This document shows positions 52,726 through 62,508 of a stretch of DNA of 64,000 bases, one piece after another. Position numbers and translations under genes: made by a program. The DNA is from CAWBJO01 sp963789175. GTDB taxonomy: Bacteria > Pseudomonadota > Alphaproteobacteria > Rhizobiales > Aestuariivirgaceae. Under the pieces are notes generated by a model that saw only the letters and a program-made list of their open reading frames with translations, made no database searches and was not told the origin of the DNA. Position 1 is the stretch's first letter. The number at the start of each line of letters is the position of its first letter. The stretch spans positions 114,513 to 178,512 of the forward strand of contig CAWBJO010000001.1 in assembly GCA_963789175.1 (NCBI GenBank), written 5' to 3'.

Positions 52726-53199
52726 TCAGGCCCCGGGATCGCGGGCGATCTTGGCGCTGATCTCGGCGATCACCTTCTCGAAATCCTCCGCATGGGAGAA
52801 ATCGCGATAGACCGAGGCGTAGCGGACGAAGGCGACGTCGTCGAGGCCCTTCAAGGCCTCGAGCACCTGCAGGCCGATTTCTTCGGAGGGGATTTCCGTC
52901 TCGCCGGAGCTTTCCAGCCGCCGGACGATGCCGGAAACCGCCCGCTCGATCCGGTCGCGATCGACCGGCCGCTTGCGCAGCGCGATTTCGAACGACCGCA
53001 ACAGCTTGTCGCGGTCGAACGGCGCCTTGCGGCCGGTCTTCTTCAGGACCATCAGTTCCCGCAGCTGCACCCGCTCGAAGGTCGTGAAGCGGCCGCCGCA
53101 ATCCGGGCAGATGCGCCGGCGGCGAATGGCGGCGCCGTCCTCTGCCGGACGGCTATCCTTCACCTGGCTGTCTTCCGATCCGCAATAGGGGCAGCGCAT
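52726..53199 (-). CDS. nrdR: Transcriptional repressor NrdR
   Basis: The 157-residue regulator controls ribonucleotide reductase genes. The N-terminal zinc ribbon reads MRCPYCGSEDSQVKDSRP and RRRICPDCGGRFTTFERV, with two CxxC pairs. The ATP-cone domain follows (LMVLKKTGRKAPFDRDKLLRSFEIALRKRP, over residues about 45-75). The start at 53199 matches the family exactly. It lies 13 bases after glyA, as in most alphaproteobacteria. The frame is intact. Confidence 0.93.
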   Translation of the reverse strand: MRCPYCGSEDSQVKDSRPAEDGAAIRRRRICPDCGGRFTTFERVQLRELMVLKKTGRKAPFDRDKLLRSFEIALRKRPVDRDRIERAVSGIVRRLESSGETEIPSEEIGLQVLEALKGLDDVAFVRYASVYRDFSHAEDFEKVIAEISAKIARDPGA

Positions 53200-53212
53200 C
53201 CGGGTTCCTTGA

Positions 53213-54516
53213 TCAGAGGTACGGGTACATCGGGAAGCGGTCGGTGAGCTCGACGACCTTCTCGCGCACACCCGCTTCGACGGCGGCATTGCCTTCGTCC
53301 GAATTGGCGACCTTCAGGCCGTCGAGCACTTCGACGATCAGGTTGCCGATCTCGCGGAATTCCGCTTCCTTGAAGCCACGCGTCGTGCCGGCCGGCGTGC
53401 CGAGACGGATGCCGGAGGTGACGAAGGGCTTTTCCGGATCAAACGGAATGCCGTTCTTGTTGCAGGTGACGTAGGCGCGGCCGAGTGCTGCCTCGGCGCG
53501 CTTGCCGGTGGCGTTCTTCTTGCGCAGGTCGACCAGCATCAGGTGGTTGTCGGTGCCGCCCGAGACGATGTCGAGGCCGCCGGCGACGAGCGTTTCGGAG
53601 AGCGCCTTGGCGTTCTTGACGATCTGGCGCCGCATAGTCCTGGAAGTCCGGCTTCAGCGCTTCGCCGAAGGCGACGGCCTTTGCGGCGATGACGTGCATC
53701 AGCGGACCGCCCTGCAGGCCGGGGAAGACCGCCGAGTTGAACTTCTTCGCCAGATCCTCGTCATTGGTGAGGATCATGCCGCCGCGCGGGCCGCGCAGCG
53801 ACTTGTGCGTCGTGGTGGTCGCAACATGGCAATGCGGGAACGGCGACGGATGCTGGTCGCCGGCGACGAGACCGGCGATGTGGGCCATGTCGACCATCAG
53901 ATAGGCGCCGACCTCGTCGGCGATCTCGCGGAAGCGCTTCCAGTCCCAGATGCGCGAATAGGCGGTGCCGCCGGCGATGATCAGCTTCGGCTTGTGGGTC
54001 GCGCGCCTTTTCGGCAACGGCATCCATGTCGAGCAGGTTGTCGCCTTCGCGCACGCCGTAGGACACGACGTTGAACCACTTGCCGGACATGTTGACCGGC
54101 GAACCGTGCGTCAGGTGACCGCCGGAGTTGAGGTCGAGGCCCATGAAGGTGTCGCCCGGCTGCAGCAGCGCCAGGAATACCGCCTGGTTCATCTGCGAAC
54201 CCGAGTTCGGCTGAACGTTGGCGAAATTGACGCCGAACAGCTTCTTGGCGCGTTCGATCGCCAGTTCTTCGGCGATATCGACGAACTGGCAGCCGCCGTA
54301 GTAGCGCTTGCCCGGATAACCCTCGGCATATTTGTTGGTCATGATCGAGCCCTGCGCTTCCAGAACGGCGCGCGAGACGATGTTTTCCGAGGCGATCAGC
54401 TCGATTTCATGACGCTGGCGGCCGAGTTCCTTCTCGATCGCGCCGAAAATGTCCGGATCGCTATCGGCAAGGGAACGGCTGAAGAAAACGTCATTGGCGG
54501 CGGAAGAAACGCTCAT
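53213..54516 (-). CDS. glyA: Serine hydroxymethyltransferase, two frameshifts as read
   Basis: GlyA interconverts serine and glycine with tetrahydrofolate. The N-terminal third is intact (RQRHEIELIASENIVS, NKYAEGYPGKRYYGG). The frame shifts near 54005, resumes as KPKLIIAGGTAYSRIWDW, and includes TTTTHKSLRGPRGGMI with the PLP lysine. It shifts again near 53635 and ends ...FPMYPYL at 53213. All conserved blocks are present in order, so the gene itself is probably intact. The start at 54516 has AGGAGC upstream. Confidence 0.9.
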
Positions 54517-54633
54517 TCTCAAAGCTCCTGTGAGACCGTGGCACGCTGTTTATCGTCCTCGCATGGCAAGGGCAATACGGGCTGTGCGATTTGCGCCATT
54601 TCCCCCACCTGCCGCGCCGGAACCGGAATGCGA

Positions 54634-54664
54634 AAGGCCGCGCATCCCAAGGATACGCGGCCTT
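54634..54664 (-). terminator. Hairpin after the L,D-transpeptidase gene
   Basis: AAGGCCGCG and CGCGGCCTT form a perfect 9-base-pair stem with a 13-base loop, 22 bases past the stop. On the minus strand it ends in CCTTTCG, a weak U-run, so it is a plausible terminator. Confidence 0.55.
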
Positions 54665-54686
54665 GCGAAAAGAAAGGCAGATCGCC

Positions 54687-56013
54687 TTATTGCGGCAGCA
54701 AGTCCTGCTCGACCGAACCTGCAGCCTGCTCGACGCCTGTGGTGGTCTGCAGCGCCAGTTCCTGCTCGCCGTCCATCTGGTAGATGTCGTCGCGGAACTG
54801 CACGATGCCGTCCGTGGCCGCCCAGGCGGTGATGTATTTGAAGTAGACCGGAACCTCCACGGCAAGCTGGATCGGCGAATTCTGACCCGAACGGATCGTC
54901 GCCTCGATCTGCTGACGCGACCAGCCGGGCGTGTCGCGCAGAAGCCAGGTCGTCAGATCGCGGACGTTCTGTACGCGCACGCAGCCCGAACATCTCGAAG
55001 CGGGCGAGCTTGTTGAACAGGCCCTGCTGCGGCGTGTCGTGCATGTACTCGTTGTTTTCGTTATGGAAATTGATCTTGGTCGAGGCCATGGCGTTGGTTT
55101 TGCCGGGATCCTGGCGGAACGTCAGGTTCGGTGCCTTTTCGGCATTCCAGTCGATCGTTTCGGGTGCAACCTCGTTGCCCTGGCCGTCGATGAGGCGGAT
55201 CGAATTCTTCTTCAGATATTCTGGATCCTTGCGCATCAACGGAACGATGTCCTTTTCGACGATCGAGCGCGGGGACGTCCAATAGGGATTGAGGATGACC
55301 TCGTAGATCTTCGAGTTGATGATGTGGGTCGGACGGCTGATGCGGCCGACGACGGCGGTATGGCGTGTCGCCACGCGGCCGTTTTCGACGGCTTCGATAT
55401 AGGCGGCGGGAATGTTCACGACCACGTAGCGGCTGCCGAGGTCACCCGACATTGACTGGAGGCGGACAATATTGGTGTTCAGCTGCTGCAAGCGAACATC
55501 CGCGGCGATGTTCATCGCCTTCATCGAATATTCGCCGAGCACGCCGTCGGCAGGCAGGCCGTGGCGGGCCTGGAAGCGCTTGACCGCGCCGTCGACATAG
55601 CTGTCGAACGCGTTGGAAATCCCGGCGGACTGCGAAAGGTCGCCGGAAATGATCAGGCGCTGGCGCAGGGCCTGCACGGACGGATCGGAAACGCCCATCT
55701 CGAGACGAACGGAGGAATTGACCTGCGGCCAACCGCCGGCGGATACGATCTGCTGGTGTTGTCCAATGGCGTTCTGCGTGTTGGCAAGCGTGTCCATGCC
55801 GAAGATCGGCGTGTTGGAAACGACGGCCGTGGCGCTGCGCGAAGCCTTGGCGTCGAACTGGTCGTCCCAGGCGCCGCGACGCGGCGCATTGATGATCTCG
55901 TCGAGCGCATCCTGCGCAAGTGCGCCGCCGGCCCATGTCGCCGCGCCGAAGGCAGCGGCCGAGGCCAGGAAGCTGCGGCGTGAGAAAGCATCAATTCCGT
56001 TTTTTTTCGACAT
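54687..56013 (-). CDS. ldtP: L,D-transpeptidase (LdtP-like) with Tat signal, frameshifted at the active site
   Basis: This periplasmic enzyme would make 3-3 peptidoglycan cross-links or attach proteins to the wall. The N-terminus has a twin-arginine signal (FSRRSFLASAAAFGAATWAGG). A peptidoglycan-binding-like segment is at about residues 140-180 (AVKRFQARHGLPADGVLGEYSM). The YkuD domain follows, with the His in EYMHDTPQQGLFN. The frame breaks within the catalytic motif near 54990 and resumes as SGCVRVQNVRDLTTWLL, ending at 54687. One or two bases seem missing where SSGC is expected. It is downstream of ldtR on the same strand, as in related Hyphomicrobiales. Confidence 0.82.
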
Positions 56014-56445
56014 AGATCCTACCATCCAATGCTGCGGCGCACACACAGCGCTATCACAAATACAGTTAACAAACGCAAACCATATCCCCCCAGCCGCAGT
56101 TCACATTCGAGAGATCGTGACCGCGACGTGCCGTCCGCGACGCTCCGTCAGAAGGGAGAGCGGGAACCCTCAGGCTCGCATTATTCGTGTGTCGTCGCTG
56201 TCACAGCAATATGGCCAATTCGTGTCGCCTTGCAGCCGCAGCGCGACGCTCGGCTCGCGCCCTGATTGTCGCGGGGTTGAGCAACACCGAGGTCCGCGCC
56301 GTCGGGCTGCCCTCACGGCTCGTCTAAAGCACCCGCATAACCCAAGAACAAATACAACTATTGAGACGATCAGATTTTTCGACGCGCACTTTTGCGACGC
56401 ATGCCTTAGCCAGTGCCGCCTTTTAGCCCTGCCCCGAAAACGCGA
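56014..56445. other. Gene-free region upstream of the L,D-transpeptidase
   Basis: About 430 bases show no credible gene on either strand. A promoter for the transpeptidase and a binding site for the adjacent MarR-type regulator would be expected near 56040-56100, where ACAGTTAACAAACGC occurs, but no clear palindrome was assigned. Confidence 0.4.
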
Positions 56446-56470
56446 ACGGGTGCGCTCCCCGCGCACCCGT
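56446..56470 (-). terminator. Terminator hairpin after ldtR
   Basis: ACGGGTGCGC and GCGCACCCGT form a perfect 10-base-pair stem with a 5-base loop, 37 bases past the ldtR stop. On the minus strand it is followed by TCGCGTTTTCGG, giving a modest U-run. Confidence 0.6.
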
Positions 56471-56507
56471 CAGCAATCCATCACGATCTTGCAAGCGCCG
56501 GCGGCGC

Positions 56508-57020
56508 TTACAGCTTGTAGAGCATCGTATCGTTCCAGAACCGGTCGAGACGCTGCAGGAGCTTGTTCATCTGGCCGAACTCGTCGGTGCCGATGCCGCC
56601 GACCTTCTGGATCGAGCCGATATGGCGCTCGTAGAGCTTGGCGACCGTTTCGGCGATCTCCTGGCCGTCGTCCGTCAGGCTGATGCGGACCGAGCGGCGG
56701 TCGATGCGCGAGCGCTGGTGGTTGATGAAGCCGAGATCAACCAGCTTTTTAACATTGTAGGATACGTTGGAGCCGAGGTAGTAACCGCGCGAGCGCAGTT
56801 CGCCGGCCGTCAGTTCGGAATTGCCGATGTTGAAGAGGAGAAGCGCCTGGACGGCGTTGACGTCGGAGCGGCCCGAACGGTCGAATTCGTCCTTGATGAC
56901 GTCGAGCAGACGACGGTGAAGACGCTCGACGAGGTGGAGGGATTCCATGTAGAGCGAACGGATCGCGTCTTCATGCGGATCTTTGACGGCAACGGCCTGC
57001 GGTTTCATTTTGGTGTTCAT
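56508..57020 (-). CDS. ldtR: MarR-family regulator LdtR
   Basis: The 170-residue winged-helix protein has ELTAGELRSRGYYLGSNVSYNVKKLVDLGFINHQRSRIDRRSVRISLTDDGQEI, the HTH and wing (about residues 75-130). In Liberibacter and Sinorhizobium a regulator of this type controls the adjacent L,D-transpeptidase. The ATG at 57020 precedes MKPQAVAVKDPHEDAIRSLY. The gene is intact and is followed by its own terminator-like hairpin, so the downstream transpeptidase probably has a separate promoter. Confidence 0.82.
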   Translation of the reverse strand: MNTKMKPQAVAVKDPHEDAIRSLYMESLHLVERLHRRLLDVIKDEFDRSGRSDVNAVQALLLFNIGNSELTAGELRSRGYYLGSNVSYNVKKLVDLGFINHQRSRIDRRSVRISLTDDGQEIAETVAKLYERHIGSIQKVGGIGTDEFGQMNKLLQRLDRFWNDTMLYKL

Positions 57021-57151
57021 GATGACTGCCTCACTGTTTTGTTTGGCGGTGTATGTTTCTCTTCCCGCCTTGAGTGAGACATTATCGAATACGTATAAAA
57101 TTCGACTTAAACTACAGCCTTAACAGCGCCTTACCATCCACAGTCCTTGTC

Positions 57152-57589
57152 TCAGGGTAAATCATTTCTTGCGGCCCTGGCCTGTCTGGCCCGCTGATAG
57201 ACGATCGCCAGGCGAAAAAGGACGAACGTGACTGCGACCGCGCCATGCATCATCAGCAGCATCGGCTTCTCGCCGAAGATCGCCGGATAGAAGCCGAACA
57301 TGGCGACCTCCGCGAGGGCTGCGACCACCCAGAGCACCGGCCCCCAGGAGACCAGAAGCCACAATCCGAGTGCCGCCACCGGATAGACCACCGCAAGCGC
57401 GGTGGCCGCCACACGCCATGGTACCGGCAAGAGATCGAACCGCCCGCTCCCTCCGAACGAGAAGCCGATCAGAAGCGCCCAGTAATTGAGCCCGAACCAA
57501 AAACAGGCGACCGCAACCAGCCGCAGCAACAACCCGAAGATCGTTTCAGTCAGCGACAGTTTCGGCACTTTCACAAAATCAGGGGCCAT
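57152..57589 (-). CDS. Small integral membrane protein (DUF6163-like)
   Basis: The 145-residue product has about four hydrophobic segments: GLLLRLVAVACFWFGLNYWALL, AATALAVVYPVAALGLWLLV, GPVLWVVAALAEVAMFGFYPA and MMHGAVAVTFVLFRLAIVY. A short soluble N-terminus (MAPDFVKVPKLSLTE) and a basic tail frame them. It appears to be the DUF6163 family found beside ldtR in Rhizobiaceae. That family name is from memory and moderately certain. Function unknown. Confidence 0.65.
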   Translation of the reverse strand: MAPDFVKVPKLSLTETIFGLLLRLVAVACFWFGLNYWALLIGFSFGGSGRFDLLPVPWRVAATALAVVYPVAALGLWLLVSWGPVLWVVAALAEVAMFGFYPAIFGEKPMLLMMHGAVAVTFVLFRLAIVYQRARQARAARNDLP

Positions 57590-57980
57590 GGCGCGGAGAA
57601 TAGGCGGCGAGACCGGGGTTAGCCAGCCGGATATTTTCGGACAAGGGTCGGCTGGGATGGGCAGGCTTGTGGATGATGAGGAGAGGCGATGACAGGCTGT
57701 TTCTGTCGTTGCTCCGAACGGGCAGTCACGCCAGCGGCCATGGGTGCGTGCACATTGGTGGTAGCAGGGATGCGCCGCAAGCGCCGCAAGCCCCGACAAA
57801 GCTGTCCTGGTCGCTGCCGACGATAGCTGCTTGGATGTGCGTGCTCATGCTCATGGTCGGCATCTCTCCTTTTCCGGATGGCGTTTACGTCTAAAAGAGG
57901 AGCGCACTTTCAAAGATTTGCAGGTAAATATTGACGGTGACAACACGCAGTATCGTCAACAGCAACGTGATGAAGCGACC
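57590..57980. other. Intergenic region without a supported gene
   Basis: About 390 bases between the membrane protein and the next small gene show no credible coding sequence. Short open frames here have no recognisable composition or start signals. Confidence 0.35.
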
Positions 57981-58286
57981 ATGGGGAAGGCTCTTGCCGT
58001 GAGCGAAAACGACATGTCGAAATGGGATGTCGACCTCGAAAACAAACTGAAGGCCTACACCCTCCTGGAATGGGGGACGGCCACCGCGGACCCGTATCAT
58101 GTCATCATGCGGATCGGGTACGCGATCTCCAAGAGGGAATGGGATCTGTACCGGGACACGGAACTTTCCCCGCATCAGCTTCAGGTCGCAATGTCTCCGA
58201 CCGCTGCCAAGGAGCTCGGGGCCTTCCTGATCCGCTACGCCAAAAAACTGGAAAAACAGGTTCCGGCAAAGCGCATGCAAAATTAG
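57981..58286 (+). CDS. Hypothetical small protein
   Basis: The 101-residue product from the ATG at 57981 begins MGKALAVSENDMSKWDVDLE. It contains YHVIMRIGYAISKREWDLY and ends in a basic helix (LIRYAKKLEKQVPAKRMQN). No family was recognised. The frame is open further upstream, so a longer form is possible, but the upstream part has unlikely composition. No clear Shine-Dalgarno sequence is present. Confidence 0.45.
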   Translation: MGKALAVSENDMSKWDVDLENKLKAYTLLEWGTATADPYHVIMRIGYAISKREWDLYRDTELSPHQLQVAMSPTAAKELGAFLIRYAKKLEKQVPAKRMQN

Positions 58287-58534
58287 CCGTGAATAATTCA
58301 CGATGCGCGATCGTCATACTTCCAGCCCTGGGCAGGGCTAGAGACCGCCGCGTGTTTTGGGCTGTATGGGGGCGGCGGTCTCGCTTATCTATCACACGCC
58401 CGCTCCGTCGCGAGGCGCGGCCTGCCGCAACTGAGCTCGAGCCTGTCGGGACCTTGCAGAATCGGGCACTAGGGTGCGGACAGGGACGCTTTGCCAAGGG
58501 AGAGCCGCGGGTGAGGTGCAGCGGCTGCGCGAGA

Positions 58535-58801
58535 TTATCGGAAGTTCGACAAATCCAGAAGCACCATTGCCTGCCGCTTCCCATTATATGCACGTTTCGC
58601 AACGTCCAGGATCTTGGGACGCATTTTGTCAAACGCGTCGAGATAATCTCGCTCCGCCGCGATCCGTAAAACCAGTCCTTTGGCGAGAACGTCAGCGGTC
58701 ACGAAGAACTTGACCTCAAACATGCCATCGTAACCGGTAAAGCGGACTCGCATCTTGGTTTCGTCATAACTGCGGGCACTATTCGGAAACGACAGAGTCA
58801 T
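58535..58801 (-). CDS. DUF1488-family protein
   Basis: The 88-residue protein starts MTLSFPNSARSYDETKMRVRFTGYDGMFEVKFFV, matching the N-terminus of DUF1488 proteins (aromatic, beta-rich, then a helical part with AFDKMRPKILDVAKRAY). Function unknown. The gene stands alone; no operon partner is close. The frame is intact. Confidence 0.65.
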   Translation of the reverse strand: MTLSFPNSARSYDETKMRVRFTGYDGMFEVKFFVTADVLAKGLVLRIAAERDYLDAFDKMRPKILDVAKRAYNGKRQAMVLLDLSNFR

Positions 58802-58932
58802 TGCGTACTTTCGATTTGCACGAGACGGAAAACAATTACCGCATAGCGAAATAGGCGGTGAAGATCAGGGACAAGACCAATGACGACTTGATCAAGAACA
58901 GCGCTACCGCGGGCGCGACCGGTAGACTGGAC

Positions 58933-59267
58933 TTAAACATTTTCGGGTCCGGCCCGGTCCACTACAGAATGTTTCACGACCTGACGGGGTGCGCTTCGGC
59001 CATTCTTCCAAGTGTAGACCGCAATTCCCGCCTTGAAAACACAAGGGGCGTTCATATCCGAGAACGGCTGGTCCGCACCGCTCCCCAGGTAAGGCGGCTT
59101 CTTGATCCGCACGGAAAGTCTGAACCGGTTGTGCAGAAAATATGTCAGCTCGGAACGCCCAACCAACGTCGCAGCTGGCGGTCCAAGTCCACGCCACAGT
59201 GGTGGGTTCGGTCGATGGATCTCAGCTCAACGGAATCGATGAATTCTTGCTGGGTGGTGGAAGACAC
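58933..59267 (-). CDS. Hypothetical small protein, frameshifted as read
   Basis: A GTG at 59267 with an excellent GGAGG 5 bases upstream starts MSSTTQQEFIDSVELRSIDRTHHCGVDLDRQLRR. An indel near 59160 shifts to a frame reading VGRSELTYFLHNRFRLSVRIKKPPYLG and ending at 58933. The combined length is about 111 residues. No family was recognised. Confidence 0.45.
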
Positions 59268-59577
59268 GATGTCCTCCTTTTTTGAGGCTAGGGTATGATG
59301 GCCCTCAAGCGGCAGCGCCCGCATAAAATGCTGCCGAAGCGAGGGAACATGCGCTAATTGCAGCTCACATACAAGACAATTATATCGCGCACTATTTGTA
59401 GATGCACCGGATCGACGAAGAAACCGGGATGACAGTTCGTGGCGCGGCACCGATCACCCTCGCCCACCGGAGAAGGGTCATCTCGGGGGTCGAAACAGGC
59501 GGGACCTGGCCTGCGCCCGTCTCGCCCGCGCCCGTCCTGCCCGCCCCGTCTCGCCCCGCCGTCGCCCGCCCGTCTCG
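59268..59577. other. Intergenic region with C-rich low-complexity tract
   Basis: The 310 bases carry no supported gene. At 59513-59575 the plus strand repeats CCCGTCTCGCC/CGCCCGTC-like units several times, a simple C-rich tract just beyond the end of the transporter operon. It is prone to read errors. Confidence 0.45.
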
Positions 59578-60301
59578 TCAGTGCACACCAAGAAACTGCC
59601 TCAGCTCCGGCGTCTTGGGACTGGCGAAGACCTCTTCCGGCGGGCCGATCTCGTGCACGCGGCCCTGGTGCATGAAGACGACCCGCGAGCAGACGTCGCG
59701 CGCGAAGCTTCATCTCGTGGGTCACCATCAGCAGCGTCATGCCCTCCGTGGCAAGCTCGCGCACGACCGCCAGCACCTCGACACCAGTTCCGGATCGAGC
59801 GCCGAGGTGATCTCGTCGCAAAGCAGCGCGATCGGCTGCATGGCCAGGGCCCGCGCGATCGCTACGCGCTGCTGCTGACCGCCGGAGAGCTCGTCTGGAT
59901 AGGCATCGAATTTGTGCCCGAGCCCGACCCGCTCGAGCATCTTGCGCGCCATCGCTTCGGCTTCGGCCTCGGCGTCTTCTTGACCACAGTCTGCGACAGG
60001 ATGACATTGCCGCCGACGGTCAGGTGCGGAAAGAGGTTGAACTGCTGGAAGATCATGCCGACCTTCAGCCTCAACGCCTTCAGATGCAATTCGTCGTCGA
60101 GAACTGCGCGCCAGCCACGGAGATCGAGCCGTCGTTGATCGTTTCAAGCCCATTGATGCAGCGAAGCAGCGTCGATTTGCCGGAGCCGCTCTTGCCGATG
60201 ATGGCAATCACTTCGCCCCGGCTCGACATCGAGATTGATGCCTTTCAGGACCTCGTTGAGCCGAAGCTCTTCCTGACCTCAGTGATTTCGATGAGCGACA
60301 T
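59578..60301 (-). CDS. Polar amino-acid ABC transporter ATPase, several frameshifts as read
   Basis: MSLIEITEVRKSFGS at 60301 begins a GlnQ-type ATPase. Walker A IIGKSGSGKSTLLRC, Q-loop region VGMIFQQFNLFPHLTV, signature LSGGQQQRVAIARAL with CDEITSALDPE, and the C-terminus PELRQFLGVH are all present in different frames. Indels fall near 60255, 60225, 60110, 59985, 59785 and 59705. The order is complete, about 240 residues if repaired. It is the last gene of the operon and overlaps the permease stop by 23 bases. Confidence 0.8.
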
Positions 60302-60939
60302 TGAGCTTCCTTTCCAGAATCTGGCTGCTCTTGGACTAGTGGCCAGCAGAGCGCGAAATAGATGAGGGCGACAAGGCCGTAGACGGTGAAGGGCTGGAAG
60401 GTGGCGTTGGTGACGACCGTTCCGGCCTTGGACAGTTCGACGAAGCCAATGATCGAGGTCAGCGCAGTACCCTTGACGACCTGGACCGAGAAGCCGACCG
60501 TCGGCGGGATGGCGATCTTCAATGCCTGCGGCAGGATAACCTAGCGCATCTGCTGCAGTAGCCCATGCCAAGGCTGGCGGAGGCCTCCCATTGTCCCTTG
60601 GCGATCGCCTCGACGCAGCCGCGCCAGATTTCGGCGAGAAAGGATGCGGTCCAGACGATCAGCGCCAGGCCGGCGGCGAGCCAGGCCGGCACGTCGATCC
60701 CGAAAAGGCCAGCCCGAAGAAGGCAAGAAAGAGCTGCATCAGAAGCGGCGTGCCCTGGAACAGCTCGATATAGTATCTGGCGAAAGCCGCTGCAGCGCCT
60801 TGCGCTTGCCGATGCGCAGGAACAGAAGAAGCAGTCCGACTGTGCCGCCGCCCACGAAGGAGACGAGCGACAGGAGGACCGTCCAGCGCGTTGCCAGCAG
60901 CAGGTTGCGCAGAATGTCCCAGGTCGTGAATTCGATCAT
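60279..60939 (-). CDS. Polar amino-acid ABC transporter permease, frameshifted as read
   Basis: MIEFTTWDILRNLLLATRWTVLLSLVSFVGGGTVGLLLLFLRIG begins a HisM/GlnP-type permease (220 residues if repaired). The later pieces LFQGTPLLMQLFLAFFGLAFSG and VQVVKGTALTSIIGFVELSKAG are in other frames, and it ends LNVAHRNH at 60279. The start overlaps the upstream permease stop (ATGA). At least three indels are needed to rebuild it. Confidence 0.75.
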
Positions 60940-61613
60940 CGTGCCAGCCTCCTCGGGAAAGATGAACCCGCCCGAGGCCAGCCAGCACCTGCCGCAGCAG
61001 GATCGCCAGCACGAGATAGATCGCCGTCGAGACGAAGTAGACCTCGAAGGCCCGGAACGTGCGCGACTGGATGAAGTTGGCGGCAAATGTCAGGTCCTCG
61101 GCGGCGATCTGCGACACGACCGACGAGCCGAGCATGACGATGACGACCTGCGAGGACAAGTGCCGGCCAGATGCGCTGCAGTGACGGGCACCAGCACGAC
61201 ATGCCGGAAGGTCTCGAAGAGGCGTCATGGCGAGGCTGGCGCCAGCCTCGAACTGGCCCCTGGGCGTCGCCTGGATGCCGGCGCGGATGATTTCGCAGCT
61301 ATAGGCGCCGAGATTGACGACCATGGCGATGTTGGCGGCCGTGAGCTCGGCAAGCTGCAGCCCGAGGGATGGCAGGCCGAAGAAGATGAAGAAGAGCTGG
61401 ATCAGGAACGGCGTGTTGCGGATAAGTTCGACATAGCCCGCCGACGACCGGTTTTAGCCATGCGGGCCCAAGCGCCCGGGCCCAGGCGCAGATGATGCCG
61501 AGCGAAATGCCGAGCACTCCGCCGATCGCGATAAGCTCGAGCGTGATCAGGATACCCTTGAGGATTTGCGGGTAGTACTGGAGCAGCCAGCTAAATTCAA
61601 AATGATAGCTCAA
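60936..61613 (-). CDS. Polar amino-acid ABC transporter permease, frameshifted as read
   Basis: The gene probably starts at a TTG (61613) reading LSYHFEFSWLLQYYPQILKGILITLELIAIGGVLGISLG. The frame breaks near 61440, then NLGAYSCEIIRAGIQATPRGQFEAGASLAMTP appears, containing the EAA-type loop, followed by VIVMLGSSVVSQIAAEDLTFAANFIQSRTF. It ends PRRLAR at 60936. Several indels are needed. It forms the inner-membrane channel with the second permease. Confidence 0.75.
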
Positions 61614-61693
61614 GAGATGCCCCTGTTTTGGCCGATGGCGCCTTGTCATCCCACGACGAATTGTGGGACGCCCGGCCATAAATGGCGCCTTCG

Positions 61694-62476
61694 TCAAAGG
61701 TCGGCTGGAAGATCGGTGCCGAGCCATTTCTGCGAGATGGCGTTGAGCTTCCCGTCGGACTTGGCGGCGGCGATGATGGCGTTCACCTTTTCCAGCAGTG
61801 CCGTTTCGTTCTTGTTCATGCCAATATAGCAGGGCGAGTTCTTGATCAGAAATTTCAGCTCCGGGCGTTTCGGAGGATTCTTGGCAAGGATTGCAGCTGC
61901 GACGACGTTACCGGTCGCAACCACTTCGACCTGACCGGAAAGGAAGGCCGAGATCGTGCCGTTGTTGTCCTCGTAGCGTTTGATCACGGTGTCGGCCGGT
62001 GCGATCTTGGTAAGTTCGAGGTCTTCCACGGCGCCGCGGGTGACACCGACCATCTTGCCCGCAAGATCCTCGGCCTTTGCAGCAGAAAGCTCGGCAGGGG
62101 CAAAAACGCCGTTGAAGAAGGGCGCATAGGCTGTCGAGAAATCAATGACCTTTTCACGATCCGGGTTTTTACCGAGGCTGGAAATAACCAGATCAACCTT
62201 GTTGGTCTGCAGATAGGGAATGCGGTTTGCGCTGGTGACCGGCACGAGTTCGGCCTTCACGCCGAGCTGTTCGGCGATCAGATTGGCCATGTCGATGTCA
62301 TAGCCCATGGGCGCCATGTCGTGCCGACGCTTCCGAATGGCGGAAAATCCTGTGGCACGGCGACGCGGATTGTGCCGCGCGACGTGATGTCGGCCAAGGC
62401 GTCCGCGTGGGAGGGGGAAGTGTCAAGGGTTGCGGCAAAGGTCGCCCAAAGGCGAAAAGATGTTACGTGCAAGCAT
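61694..62476 (-). CDS. Polar amino-acid ABC transporter binding protein, frameshifted in its N-terminus
   Basis: The mature domain is clear: GYDIDMANLIAEQLGVKAELVPVTSANRIPYLQTNKVDLVISSLG, then REKVIDFSTAYAPFF, VGVTRGAVEDLELTKI and a C-terminal QKWLGTDLPADL (family 3 binding-protein pattern). The ATG at 62476 has AGGAG upstream, but the signal peptide region is broken by at least two indels (about 62450 and 62320). It is the first transporter gene after the regulator. The 80-base gap before the permease holds no gene. Confidence 0.8.
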
Positions 62477-62508
62477 TCTATTTGTTCTCCTTTGAGGTGG
62501 TGGGTTCG

